Assembly: GCA_017480195.1 (NCBI GenBank)
Contig: JAFVBE010000034.1
Span: 1 to 64,000, forward strand
Length of the DNA: 64,000 nt
Direction of reading: 5' to 3'
DNA from: Lachnospiraceae bacterium
Lineage (GTDB): Bacteria; Bacillota; Clostridia; Lachnospirales; Lachnospiraceae
Both the position numbers and the translations under genes were made by a program. How positions within the stretch are numbered: position 1 is the first letter of the stretch; the number at the start of each line of letters is the position of its first letter. Positions 39,601 to 49,160 of the stretch are shown here, piece after piece. The notes under the pieces are model-generated. The model saw only the letters and a program-made list of their open reading frames with translations. It made no database searches and had not been told where the DNA came from.

Positions 39601-41324
39601 TATGAAGCCACCTCCTCTTTGTTCTGTGAGTAGTAAATCTCCTTATATACCTCACACGAGGAAAGTAACTCGTCATGTGTTCCAAGTCCCACTACTTTGC
39701 CGTCATCAAGTACGACAATTTTATCAGCGTACATTATAGAGGTTGCTCGCTGTGAAACTATAAATGTTGTTGCGTCAGTCTTCTCTTTAATTGCCATACG
39801 AAGAGCCGAGTCAGTGGCATAGTCAAGTGCTGATGAGCTGTCGTCAAGTATAAGTATCTCAGGACGCTTTACCAATGCTCTGGCTATGGTAAGTCTCTGC
39901 TTCTGTCCTCCTGACAGATTCTTGGCACCGCGATTAAGCTTAAAGCTTAATCCTCCTTCCTTTTCATCAACAAAGGATTTAGCCTGCGCTATATCAAGTG
40001 CAAGTTCTATCTCTTCCTTAGTCGCATCAGCCTTACCCCATCTTATATTGTCTTCTATCGTTCCTGAAAATAATACTGCTCTCTGAGGCACGATACCTAT
40101 CTTATCTGTAAGCTCGTTCTTCGGATAATCCTTTACATCTGTTCCATCTATCAGAATCTGCCCCTCGGTACAGTCATAAAATCTCGGTATGAGGTTGACA
40201 AATGATGATTTACCTGAGCCTGTGCCACCTATTATGCCGATTGTATCACCTTTATTCACAGTAAGATTTACACCTTCGATAGATGCTTCCTTCGCATGCT
40301 TGTAGGTAAGACCTGCGTTTATAAATTCTATCTTCGGAACGCCGCTCTTAGATAAAGTATTTTCATTCTTATAAATCTGGCTGCTCTTTGTATCGAATAC
40401 ATCGCTTATACGATTGGCACATGCCACAGCCTTTGTCTCAGTTATAATCAGATTCGCAAGCTTAACGAGCTCGACAAGAATCTGTGACATATAGTTTACA
40501 AGCGCATATACCGAACCTTGCATTATAAATCCACCGTCAACACGCTCACCGCCCTTTAGGATAAGCGCAGCTATGGACAGATTTATAACCACATAGGTAA
40601 GCGGATTTAAGAACGAATTAATCCTGCCGACAAATATCTGTCCTTTGGTAAGCTCATTAGTTACTTCGCCAAATTCATTTTTCTCATGGTTTTCTTGATT
40701 GAAAGCTCTAATCACTCTTACACCGGAGAGGTTTTCTCTGGTCTTAAGTGTTACCTTATCAAGCTTCTCCTGAACTTTTTTATAAAGCGGTATGGATATG
40801 AACATGATGCCGAACACTATCACGATAAGTATCGGCAATGTAATAAGAAATACCAGTGCAGCGTGCGCATCCACTGTAAACGCCATAATCGTAGCACCGA
40901 ATACAATAAACGGTGAACGCATAAATAATCTTAGGAACATATTCACGCCTGTCTGCACCTGATTTATATCGCTTGTCATACGGGTAACAAGTGTGGAGCT
41001 GCCTATCTCGTCTATCTCCGTATAAGAAAGAGTCTCGATATGCCTGAACAAATCATATCTTAGTTCCCTTCCGATACTCATAGCGACCTTAGCAGAAAAA
41101 TACTGTGCGGTAATCGAGCATACCAGACCTATTATTCCAAGCGCAATAAGAACAACCCCCATTCTGTATATATAAGGCTTGTCGTTATTATTTATACCAT
41201 TATCGATTATCGCCGCCATAACAAGCGGTACAAGAAGCTCGAAGCTTGCCTCAAGCATCTTGAAAAGCGGCGCAAGTATGGCTCTTACTTTGTAATTTTT
41301 AAAATAGCTTAGCAGTCGTTTCAT
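39600..41324 (-). CDS. ABC exporter half-transporter (degenerate-site subunit)
   Basis: 574 aa, same architecture as its partner. Six helices, then Walker A GGTGSGKSS, signature LSGGQKQR, and Walker B LILDDSSSALD where the usual catalytic Glu is Asp. The H-loop position reads SQRATS instead of a His. These losses mark the subunit that holds the non-hydrolytic site in heterodimeric exporters such as TM287/288 and LmrCD. First gene of the two-gene operon, preceded by the large structured element at 41483-41828. Confidence 0.93.
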   Translation of the reverse strand: MKRLLSYFKNYKVRAILAPLFKMLEASFELLVPLVMAAIIDNGINNNDKPYIYRMGVVLIALGIIGLVCSITAQYFSAKVAMSIGRELRYDLFRHIETLSYTEIDEIGSSTLVTRMTSDINQVQTGVNMFLRLFMRSPFIVFGATIMAFTVDAHAALVFLITLPILIVIVFGIMFISIPLYKKVQEKLDKVTLKTRENLSGVRVIRAFNQENHEKNEFGEVTNELTKGQIFVGRINSFLNPLTYVVINLSIAALILKGGERVDGGFIMQGSVYALVNYMSQILVELVKLANLIITETKAVACANRISDVFDTKSSQIYKNENTLSKSGVPKIEFINAGLTYKHAKEASIEGVNLTVNKGDTIGIIGGTGSGKSSFVNLIPRFYDCTEGQILIDGTDVKDYPKNELTDKIGIVPQRAVLFSGTIEDNIRWGKADATKEEIELALDIAQAKSFVDEKEGGLSFKLNRGAKNLSGGQKQRLTIARALVKRPEILILDDSSSALDYATDSALRMAIKEKTDATTFIVSQRATSIMYADKIVVLDDGKVVGLGTHDELLSSCEVYKEIYYSQNKEEVAS

Positions 41325-41482
41325 TGTTTATCTCTCATATTTATTATTATGTAAAAATCACAAAGCTAATTATACAATATTTCTCCCAAATTACAAAACA
41401 TTATTTTATTTATTGAATTTTTTATCTTATATAATAGTCAATCTTTGACATTTTTCACGTAAGATAAAATCCAATTATAATT

Positions 41483-41828
41483 TATAATGCAATTAACCGG
41501 TTAGTCGGGAGGATGTGTTCATCACCTGCTCTGAGGTTACGGAAAGGGTGATGCTTATGAGTATTTATGAAATATGAGCTTTGCACCGATGTGCGCTTGC
41601 ATACATCGGAATAAAGCGAAAAACATATCGAGCCGACAGGCGAGATGAATCACTTATGATTGTCATTACAGGTTTTAAACTTGTTATTGATATAATTAGA
41701 TTACATAAAGAAAATGAGAATAACCGTCCAAACTCTTGCAAAGACTAAACGATTATTCTCATAATATAAATTTGCCAGAGCAGGTGATGTATACTCACCT
41801 TCCCGACTGACTTGTTAATTGCATTATA
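41483..41828. repeat. large palindromic element with a unique core (possible structured RNA)
   Basis: 346 bp in the 615-bp divergent gap. Terminal arms of about 50 bases pair with few mismatches: TATAATGCAATTAAC at both ends, then AGTCGGGA, then ATCACCTGCTCTG with its complement. The interior has separate hairpins. One is GCTTT..CCGATGT..ACATCGG..AAAGC around 41579-41627; another is GAGAATAA...TTATTCTC at about 41719-41762. A perfect TATAAT at 41476-41481 lies just before the left arm, so a plus-strand RNA could start at the palindrome edge. The core is unlike families A and B, but the CACCTGCTCT joint recurs in copy 7. The rest of the gap (41325-41470, 41835-41939) is AT-rich with no gene seen. 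Confidence 0.75.
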
Positions 41829-41939
41829 TTATATAAAGCTTTGTTTGTCAATTATTGATAATGTTGCATATTTGTGATTGCCAATCTGTAGATTATAGGG
41901 TAAACTGTATCTATATTATGAAAGAACGAGGATTTATAA

Positions 41940-42254
41940 ATGAGTGAAAACATTAATAATAACGAAGAATTCGACGAGCCAACCGTGTCAATGACTCTTG
42001 AGGACGGAACTGAGCTTACCTGTGATGTAATTGCAATCTTCCCTGTAGATGACAAAGAATATATTGCACTCCTTCCACAGACACCTGTAGCCGGATACGA
42101 AGAAAATGAAGTCTTCCTATACCGCTACAAAGAGTTAGACGGTGACGATATCGAGCTCTCACAGATTGAATCCGAAGATGAATATGAGGCTGTCGCCGAC
42201 GCCTTCGACGAGCTTCTTGATGAGGAAGAATTCAACAACTTCGATGAAGAGTAA
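41940..42254 (+). CDS. DUF1292 family small acidic protein
   Basis: 104 aa, very acidic, no membrane segment. Typical DUF1292 pattern: TVSMTLEDGTELTCDVIAIFPVDDKEYIALLP, then EVFLYRYKE and an acidic tail with YEAVADAFDELLDEEEFN. Family function is unknown; in many Firmicutes it sits beside yrrK/yrzL-type genes. Here it stands alone on the plus strand, with a palindromic element immediately after its stop. Confidence 0.88.
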   Translation: MSENINNNEEFDEPTVSMTLEDGTELTCDVIAIFPVDDKEYIALLPQTPVAGYEENEVFLYRYKELDGDDIELSQIESEDEYEAVADAFDELLDEEEFNNFDEE

Positions 42255-42261
42255 TTTTATT

Positions 42262-42578
42262 TAAAGCTAAACCACCCTACTATAATAATTCATCGCAGGC
42301 ACGCTCTCACCCTTAGTAGGTCGAATGGCGGAATAGGTACGTCAACATGCAATCAATTTGCTAAATCAGTAAACTCGAATTCTTTACGCTCTGCACGAAA
42401 CAGACAACTCGCTTCGCTCAAACAGTCTGTTTCTGAGCGAGCCTACGCGAATTCTCATTTCTGATTTCACGCAAATTGTGCAAATTGTTTCCTTAACCTA
42501 TTCCGCCATTCGACCTACTATTAATAAAGTTCATATTACCTGCTTATGAATTATTACAGTCGGATGTTTTCGCTTTAC
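42262..42578. repeat. palindromic element, family A, copy 6, carrying a nested family B core
   Basis: 317 bp that exactly fills the gap between the convergent stops of DUF1292 and coaBC. Outer arms (TAAAGC...AATAATTCAT / ATGAATTATT...GCTTTA), one C opposite TT, GCAGG / CCTGC, and GCAGGCACGCTCTC as in copy 2. The apical part is a complete family B palindrome (42314-42520). Confidence 0.88.
42314..42520. repeat. family B palindrome nested in family A copy 6
   Basis: Arms 42314-42338 and 42496-42520 are a perfect 25-base inverted repeat beginning TAGTAGGTCGAATGG. Core blocks are nearly the same as in copy 2. The central segments are GAAACAGAC, CGCTCA, GTCTGTTTC, TGAGCG: the same interleaved order as copy 2, but with a different first stem on both sides. 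Confidence 0.9.
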
Positions 42579-42580
42579 AT

Positions 42581-43765
42581 TTAAATTATAATTTTATCAA
42601 TTATCTTTTCTGCAGCTTCGTCCTTGCTCATTATAGGGAGTTCAGTGGTGTCAACTTTAGTTATTAGTGTTATTACATTCGTATCTGTTCCAAAGCCTGC
42701 ACCCTCTACTCTTAGGCTGTTTGCAGCTATCATATCCACATTCTTCTTCTCAAGCTTGGCTCTTGAGTTCTCGATAAGGTTCTCTGTCTCCATTGAGAAG
42801 CCGCATATGAACTGACCCTCACGCTTGGTCGTTCCAAGCTCCTTAAGGATATCCTTGGTTCTGCCAAGAGGGATACTCATATCGTCATCCTTTTTCTTGA
42901 TTTTTTCATCAGCAATCGTAATCGGTGTGTAATCCGCTACTGCCGCCGACTTAATGATTATATCAGCCTCATCCTTATATTTCATAACCGCATCATACAT
43001 ATCTGCTGCACTTACAATATTAACAACCTCTACAAAAGGCGGTGGAGCTATGGCCGTTACACCTGTTACAAGGATAACCCTTGCTCCCCTCTCCATAGCA
43101 TTTCTTGCGATGGCATATCCCATCTTGCCCGAAGAATGATTGGTTATATATCTTACAGGGTCTATAGCTTCCTGTGTTGGTCCTGCTGTCACGAGTACGG
43201 TCTTACCTGCTAAGTCTTTCTCATGCTTTATCTCTCGTAATATATAGTCAAGCAAAAGCTCCTCACTCGGGAGCTTGCCTGCTCCCACATCGCCACACGC
43301 CAGACGTCCGCTGTCAGGTGACACAATCTCCATATCGTAATGCTCCAGTTTTTTTAGGTTGTCCTGTAAGATAGGATTTTCAAACATATTTGTATTCATT
43401 GCAGGAGCGATAATCTTCTTGCATTTGCATGCCATAACTGTAGTTGTAAGCATATCGTCTGCTATACCGTTTGCTATCTTGCCAATAACATTGGCAGAAG
43501 CAGGTGCTATCATAACTACAGCCGCCTTCTTGGCAAGTGCAACATGCTCCACACTATACTGAAAATTCCTGTCAAATGTATCGACAAGGCATTTATTTCC
43601 CGTCAAGGTCTCAAAGGTAATCGGATTAATAAAATTAGTTGCATTCTTTGTCATTATGACCTGCACATCGGCATTTAATTTAACCAGCATGCTTGCAAGA
43701 TTAGCTATCTTGTATGCGGCTATGCTGCCTGTTACTCCAAGTATGACTGTCTTTCCTTTTAACAT
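42581..43765 (-). CDS. coaBC: bifunctional phosphopantothenoylcysteine decarboxylase / phosphopantothenate-cysteine ligase
   Basis: 394 aa from the ATG at 43765, which has AGGAGG eight bases upstream; a GTG at 43774 overlaps the ribosome site. N-terminal FMN-dependent CoaC domain (GVTGSIAAYKIANLASML, the catalytic His in SVEHVALAK, PAMNTNMFENP) and C-terminal CoaB domain from about residue 185 (VTAGPTQEAIDPVRYITNHSSGKMG, SAAVADYTP). Converts phosphopantothenate to phosphopantetheine. Last gene of the CoA-precursor operon, 80 bases after panD. Confidence 0.96.
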   Translation of the reverse strand: MLKGKTVILGVTGSIAAYKIANLASMLVKLNADVQVIMTKNATNFINPITFETLTGNKCLVDTFDRNFQYSVEHVALAKKAAVVMIAPASANVIGKIANGIADDMLTTTVMACKCKKIIAPAMNTNMFENPILQDNLKKLEHYDMEIVSPDSGRLACGDVGAGKLPSEELLLDYILREIKHEKDLAGKTVLVTAGPTQEAIDPVRYITNHSSGKMGYAIARNAMERGARVILVTGVTAIAPPPFVEVVNIVSAADMYDAVMKYKDEADIIIKSAAVADYTPITIADEKIKKKDDDMSIPLGRTKDILKELGTTKREGQFICGFSMETENLIENSRAKLEKKNVDMIAANSLRVEGAGFGTDTNVITLITKVDTTELPIMSKDEAAEKIIDKIII

Positions 43766-43845
43766 ATGTGCCACCTCCTTAACTTACATCTTACCAATTG
43801 TCTTATCTTCAAAATGTATGTGACGGTAAACCTGCACATCACTTT

Positions 43846-44241
43846 TTATATAAAATCTTCCGTAAGAAGTCCATGCTTCTCATATCTTGATACATTAGCG
43901 ATATTATTCTTATCATCTACAAATACCACATAAGGCTTATTCTCCTTTGCCTCCTCAGGTGTCATCTGTGCATAACACATTATGATTACCTTATCTCCGA
44001 TGTCTACAAGCCTTGCCGCTGCGCCATTTAAGCATATCATACCGCTTCCCTTCTCACCGGCTATGACATAGGTTTCAAGTCTGTTGCCATTATTCACATC
44101 GACAACCTGTACCTTCTCGTATTCAAGTATGCCGGCAGCCTCCATAAGTGCCTCATCTATGGTTATACTTCCGACATAATCCACATCTGCCTGTATGACT
44201 GTAGCTCTATGAATTTTACTTTTCAGTACATTCAATATCAT
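43846..44241 (-). CDS. panD: aspartate 1-decarboxylase precursor
   Basis: 131 aa. Makes beta-alanine for pantothenate. The self-processing site is the Gly24-Ser25 bond in [10 protein letters not shown]; the Ser becomes the pyruvoyl group. [22 protein letters not shown] and the [23 protein letters not shown] core are typical. It follows panC by 14 bases. Confidence 0.97.
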   Translation of the reverse strand: MILNVLKSKIHRATVIQADVDYVGSITIDEALMEAAGILEYEKVQVVDVNNGNRLETYVIAGEKGSGMICLNGAAARLVDIGDKVIIMCYAQMTPEEAKENKPYVVFVDDKNNIANVSRYEKHGLLTEDFI

Positions 44242-44255
44242 ATTTTTGTTCCTTT

Positions 44256-45104
44256 CTAAACTGTAGTCATAAAGTTATCTATGAGTCTTGCTTCGCCACC
44301 AATATTTACGGCGATTGCGCATAAGATGTCACCGGTTATGGTATCTATGCCTTTCATAGTGTTTACATCGACAATTTCCACATAGTCTATATTCGCAAGT
44401 GGTTCTGCTTCGATAAGCTCTCTCATAGCTTTCTTAACCTTAGCAGCATCTCTTTCTCCGTCTTCTACCATCTTTTTAGCCATAAATATGGACTTACTTA
44501 ATACGAGTGCCGCCTCTCTTGACTTAGGTGAGAGGTAGGTATTTCTTGAGCTCTTGGCAAGGCCGTCTGCCTCTCTTATGATAGGACAGCCTACTATCTC
44601 GATATCCATATTAAGATCCTTAACCATACGCTTGACTACTGCAAGCTGCTGTGCATCCTTCTCACCGAAGTATGCTCTGTCAGGAGTAACTATATTGAAA
44701 AGCTTATTAACTACAGTACATACTCCTCTGAAATGCACAGGTCTTGAGAGTCCGCAGAGCGCCTCGGTAAGTCCTGTCATATCTACGAATGAGCAAAAGC
44801 CCTCGTCATACATTTCTTCCGGCTCCGGATGGAATATAAGTGCTGCTCCTGCCGCTTCGCAGAGCTTTGCATCCGCATCCAAATCTCTCGGATAGCTTGC
44901 AAGATCCTCTGTCGGTCCAAACTGCATAGGATTTACAAATACACTTACAACAACCTTGTCATTTTCCGCTACTGCTCTGTCTATAAGGCTCTTGTGTCCC
45001 TCGTGAAGATACCCCATAGTCGGTACAAGTCCGACTGTAAGTCCTTCCTTTCTCCAAGCCTTGACTCTGTCTCTTACTTCTTTTATAGTTGATACGATTT
45101 CCAT
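44256..45104 (-). CDS. panC: pantoate-beta-alanine ligase
   Basis: 282 aa from the ATG at 45104, which has AAGGAGA nearby; the reading to 45140 overlaps panB. HIGH-like nucleotidyl-transferase motif [10 protein letters not shown] near residue 34, [20 protein letters not shown], and [25 protein letters not shown] is the KMSKS-like loop. Joins pantoate and beta-alanine. Between panB (19-base gap) and panD. Confidence 0.97.
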   Translation of the reverse strand: MEIVSTIKEVRDRVKAWRKEGLTVGLVPTMGYLHEGHKSLIDRAVAENDKVVVSVFVNPMQFGPTEDLASYPRDLDADAKLCEAAGAALIFHPEPEEMYDEGFCSFVDMTGLTEALCGLSRPVHFRGVCTVVNKLFNIVTPDRAYFGEKDAQQLAVVKRMVKDLNMDIEIVGCPIIREADGLAKSSRNTYLSPKSREAALVLSKSIFMAKKMVEDGERDAAKVKKAMRELIEAEPLANIDYVEIVDVNTMKGIDTITGDILCAIAVNIGGEARLIDNFMTTV

Positions 45105-45123
45105 ATTCCTGTCTCCTTTTATT

Positions 45124-45951
45124 CTAATATAATTTCTCAATCACTTCATCATCTATTGCATAGGTATGCTTCGCCTCAGGGTATGTGCCCGCCTTAACCT
45201 CTTCGATGTAAGCCTTGAAGGCTTCTGTCATAACCTGTCCGGTCTCTGCAAATCTTTTCACAAACTTCGGCGTAAAGTCTGAGAACATACCAAGCATATC
45301 GGCATATACAAGCACCTGTCCGTCGCAGCCTGCACCTGCTCCTATTCCGATAGTCGGGATGTATAGCTTCTTCGTCACAAGTGTTGCAAGCTTCTCAGGT
45401 ACGCATTCAAGTGTAACTGCAAATGCTCCTGCTTCCTGTACTGCAAGTGCATCCTCGATAAGCTTCTTTGCCTGTGCCTCGCTCTTGCCCTGTACCTTGA
45501 ATCCTCCGAATGCATTTATACTCTGCGGTGTAAGTCCTATATGCGCCATAACCGGAATTCCCGCATCAACTATCGCCTTAATCTGAGGAGCAACCTCTAC
45601 GCCGCCCTCAAGCTTGACAGCCTGAGCTCTTCCTTCCTTCATAAGCCTTCCTGCATTTACCACGGCATCATATACTGATGTCTGATATGACATGAAAGGC
45701 ATATCTATAACTACAAGTGCTTCCTTTGCACCTCGTGCAACTGCCGCACCATGATGAATCATATCATCAACCGTAACGGAAAGTGTATCCTCGTATCCGA
45801 GCATTACATTTCCCAGTGAATCTCCAACTAAAATTGCATCAATACCTGCTCCATCAATAAGCTTCGCCGTCGAATAATCATAGGCAGTAAGCATTGTGAG
45901 CTTCTCACCATTTTCCTTAGCCTTTGCAAATGTTAAAACTGTCTTTTTCAT
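45124..45951 (-). CDS. panB: 3-methyl-2-oxobutanoate hydroxymethyltransferase
   Basis: 275 aa. Adds a one-carbon unit from methylene-THF to ketoisovalerate to give ketopantoate. TIM-barrel signatures: [46 protein letters not shown] and [23 protein letters not shown], with the metal-binding Asp residues and a catalytic Glu in TLECVPE. It uses ketoisovalerate, a product of the ilvB/ilvD route encoded elsewhere in the window. Upstream is the DUF2520 gene, 77 bases away. Confidence 0.97.
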   Translation of the reverse strand: MKKTVLTFAKAKENGEKLTMLTAYDYSTAKLIDGAGIDAILVGDSLGNVMLGYEDTLSVTVDDMIHHGAAVARGAKEALVVIDMPFMSYQTSVYDAVVNAGRLMKEGRAQAVKLEGGVEVAPQIKAIVDAGIPVMAHIGLTPQSINAFGGFKVQGKSEAQAKKLIEDALAVQEAGAFAVTLECVPEKLATLVTKKLYIPTIGIGAGAGCDGQVLVYADMLGMFSDFTPKFVKRFAETGQVMTEAFKAYIEEVKAGTYPEAKHTYAIDDEVIEKLY

Positions 45952-46028
45952 AATATTTACCTCCTATATATCCGTTACGCCAAACTTTCATCAGGCGTGT
46001 GCTGTCGGAACGCATTTTGCGCTCCTTA

Positions 46029-46889
46029 CTATAGATTAAGCAGCCCTTTCATCTCTTCGTAGTCATAAGACTTATTATGCTTCATATCTGCTATTTCAAC
46101 CAATTCCTTAGATAATAGCTTATATACTGTAAGCTCATCACCTTCTAATGCTTCGATATGCTTTCTTACCGTCTCCGTATCGCATCGTTCGACCGGACCT
46201 GTAAGTGCATCTGCGCAACCCTTGTTGATAAGATTTTTTGCATTATTTTCGAATAATGGCTTTAATGCCTCCTCTGCCTCTGCCTCGTCGAATCCGCACT
46301 CCATCATAAGCTTCATACTCTTATGGTAAAGACCGATTACAAGATTGCTCGCATATACGGCAGCACTATGATATTTTACCTTGTCATCTGCACTTATAAT
46401 CTTAACCTGATGATCAAGCGACTTAAACATATCCGCCATCATTTCAATATGCTTTTCATGTCCTTCAATTGTTATATAAGCCTGATTGAAATTTATATAT
46501 GACTCCGTCTTTGAATTGACCGCATATATAGGATGTATCGAATAACCATACACCTGGCTATCCATACCAGAAAAAACCTGTGAGGAGGAAGCCCCACTGG
46601 TATGACATATTATCTTTCCGTCCAAATCCGCATCAAGTCTGTCCAGCGTATCCGCTATAACAGCAATCTGCCCATCAGGAACTGTGATAAATATGATATC
46701 ATTACCATTTACAAGTTCAGTTAAGGAATTATAGCAATGAGAATTCGTGAATTCGGCTGCCTCTGATGCACTCTGCTTAGTCCTGCTGTAATAGCCGCCA
46801 ACCCTTATATCAAGCTTATCACCATTTATGGCTATATGCTTGCCCAGAGTAAATCCCATCTTGCCGGCACCAATAAATCCAACCTTCAT
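46029..46889 (-). CDS. Rossmann/DUF2520 oxidoreductase, candidate ketopantoate reductase
   Basis: 286 aa. N-terminal NADP-binding Rossmann fold (VGFIGAGKMGFTLGKHIAING) and a C-terminal all-helical DUF2520 domain (about 140-286, with YSIHPIYAVNSK and KYHSAAVYASNLVIGLYHKSMKLM). No canonical panE/ilvC is visible here, and this gene heads panB-panC-panD-coaBC. The alternative ketopantoate reductase PanG of some Firmicutes and Francisella is, as I recall, of this general type. I infer that it reduces ketopantoate to pantoate, which would complete the pathway. Not proven by sequence alone. Confidence 0.75.
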   Translation of the reverse strand: MKVGFIGAGKMGFTLGKHIAINGDKLDIRVGGYYSRTKQSASEAAEFTNSHCYNSLTELVNGNDIIFITVPDGQIAVIADTLDRLDADLDGKIICHTSGASSSQVFSGMDSQVYGYSIHPIYAVNSKTESYINFNQAYITIEGHEKHIEMMADMFKSLDHQVKIISADDKVKYHSAAVYASNLVIGLYHKSMKLMMECGFDEAEAEEALKPLFENNAKNLINKGCADALTGPVERCDTETVRKHIEALEGDELTVYKLLSKELVEIADMKHNKSYDYEEMKGLLNL

Positions 46890-47039
46890 AGCATTTCTCC
46901 TTCTTGAACTGATATTAAATTTCCGGTACAGCTTCTCATACAGTTAAACTGCATATTCGAATACCATCCATGTGCAATATATCATCTATAAGAAATTTTG
47001 TAAATGTTTTTTATTCAAAAAATTGTATTTTAAAAAGAA

Positions 47040-47083
47040 CAAAAAAAAATAAGAATATATCGTCACAAAATGACGATATATTC
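47040..47083 (-). terminator. Rho-independent terminator after guaB
   Basis: Perfect 13-base stem (GAATATATCGTCA and complement, five-base loop) followed on the minus strand by TTATTTTTTTTT, 25 bases past the guaB stop. Confidence 0.9.
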
Positions 47084-47108
47084 TTTACAGGTTCAAATTC
47101 TTTGTAAA

Positions 47109-48584
<1,476 letters not shown>

Positions 48585-49064
48585 TTAGTTATCCATGTAC
48601 ACACATACATATAAAGTTATCCATACATCCCCATCTACCATAAGTGGAACTTTAATACCTTCAATATCAGTTTTAAGCTGTAAATCCTTGCCATATACTG
48701 CCATAGGCGGTGTAATATCGATTAATATACCAAGTGTTGAAAATAAGGTTGCAGTATTACCCATAATCATATTACTAAGCTCATTTAACGCCGACGACGC
48801 CATCTCATCAAGCGTCTCAACAGGCATTCCAAACATCATCTTGGATGCAATCTGCTTAGCCTTATCGTCCTGTATGCCAAGAACGACCTGTCCCTTCATC
48901 TCTCCAACGACACCAACCTGTATAGCATATGTAAGCTCATTAAGGAAAAAATCTGTCTTTCCAGGTTTTCCTACAGTTAAATCAAGACCAGCTACGCTCT
49001 TTACAATCGACATACTTGACTGTAAAAAAGGATTTATGTATTTAACATCAATAGTTGGCTTCAT
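48585..49064 (-). CDS. cheX: CheX-like chemotaxis phosphatase domain protein
   Basis: 159 aa, single CheX/CheC-type domain. The phosphatase helix pattern E-x2-N is present in SALNELSNMIMGN near residue 95, and KPGKTDFFLNELTYAIQVGVVGEMKGQVVLGI is the family beta strand/helix region. CheX normally removes phosphate from CheY-P, but no other chemotaxis or flagellar gene is in the window. It may serve another receiver protein. Located between the LtaS-type gene and guaB on the same strand. Confidence 0.85.
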   Translation of the reverse strand: MKPTIDVKYINPFLQSSMSIVKSVAGLDLTVGKPGKTDFFLNELTYAIQVGVVGEMKGQVVLGIQDDKAKQIASKMMFGMPVETLDEMASSALNELSNMIMGNTATLFSTLGILIDITPPMAVYGKDLQLKTDIEGIKVPLMVDGDVWITLYVCVYMDN

Positions 49065-49139
49065 ATCTTTCTCCTCGTTCTTTTTTACTTACATTACTAT
49101 AACGTAATTATTTATCCATTATACTATAAATTTTAAAAC

Positions 49140-49160
49140 TATTCAAACATTATTTGAATA
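49140..49160 (-). terminator. weak AT-rich hairpin at the LtaS stop
   Basis: TATTCAAA / TTTGAATA, five-base loop, overlapping the last codons and followed by GTTTTAAAATTT on the minus strand. Low stability, so only a possible terminator. Confidence 0.35.

Noticed and set aside
41540..41580. Tiny ORF (ATGAGTATTTATGAA) inside the large structured element
   Set aside because: Only six to eight codons with a poor ribosome site; more likely part of the fold.
45955..46025. REP-like pair of small hairpins between the DUF2520 gene and panB
   Set aside because: Two weak five-to-eight-base stems are visible, but I see no second copy in the window, so a repeat call is not supported.
47090..47105. tRNA T-loop-like GGTTCAAATT
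   Set aside because: No cloverleaf arms around it; it is spacer after the guaB terminator.
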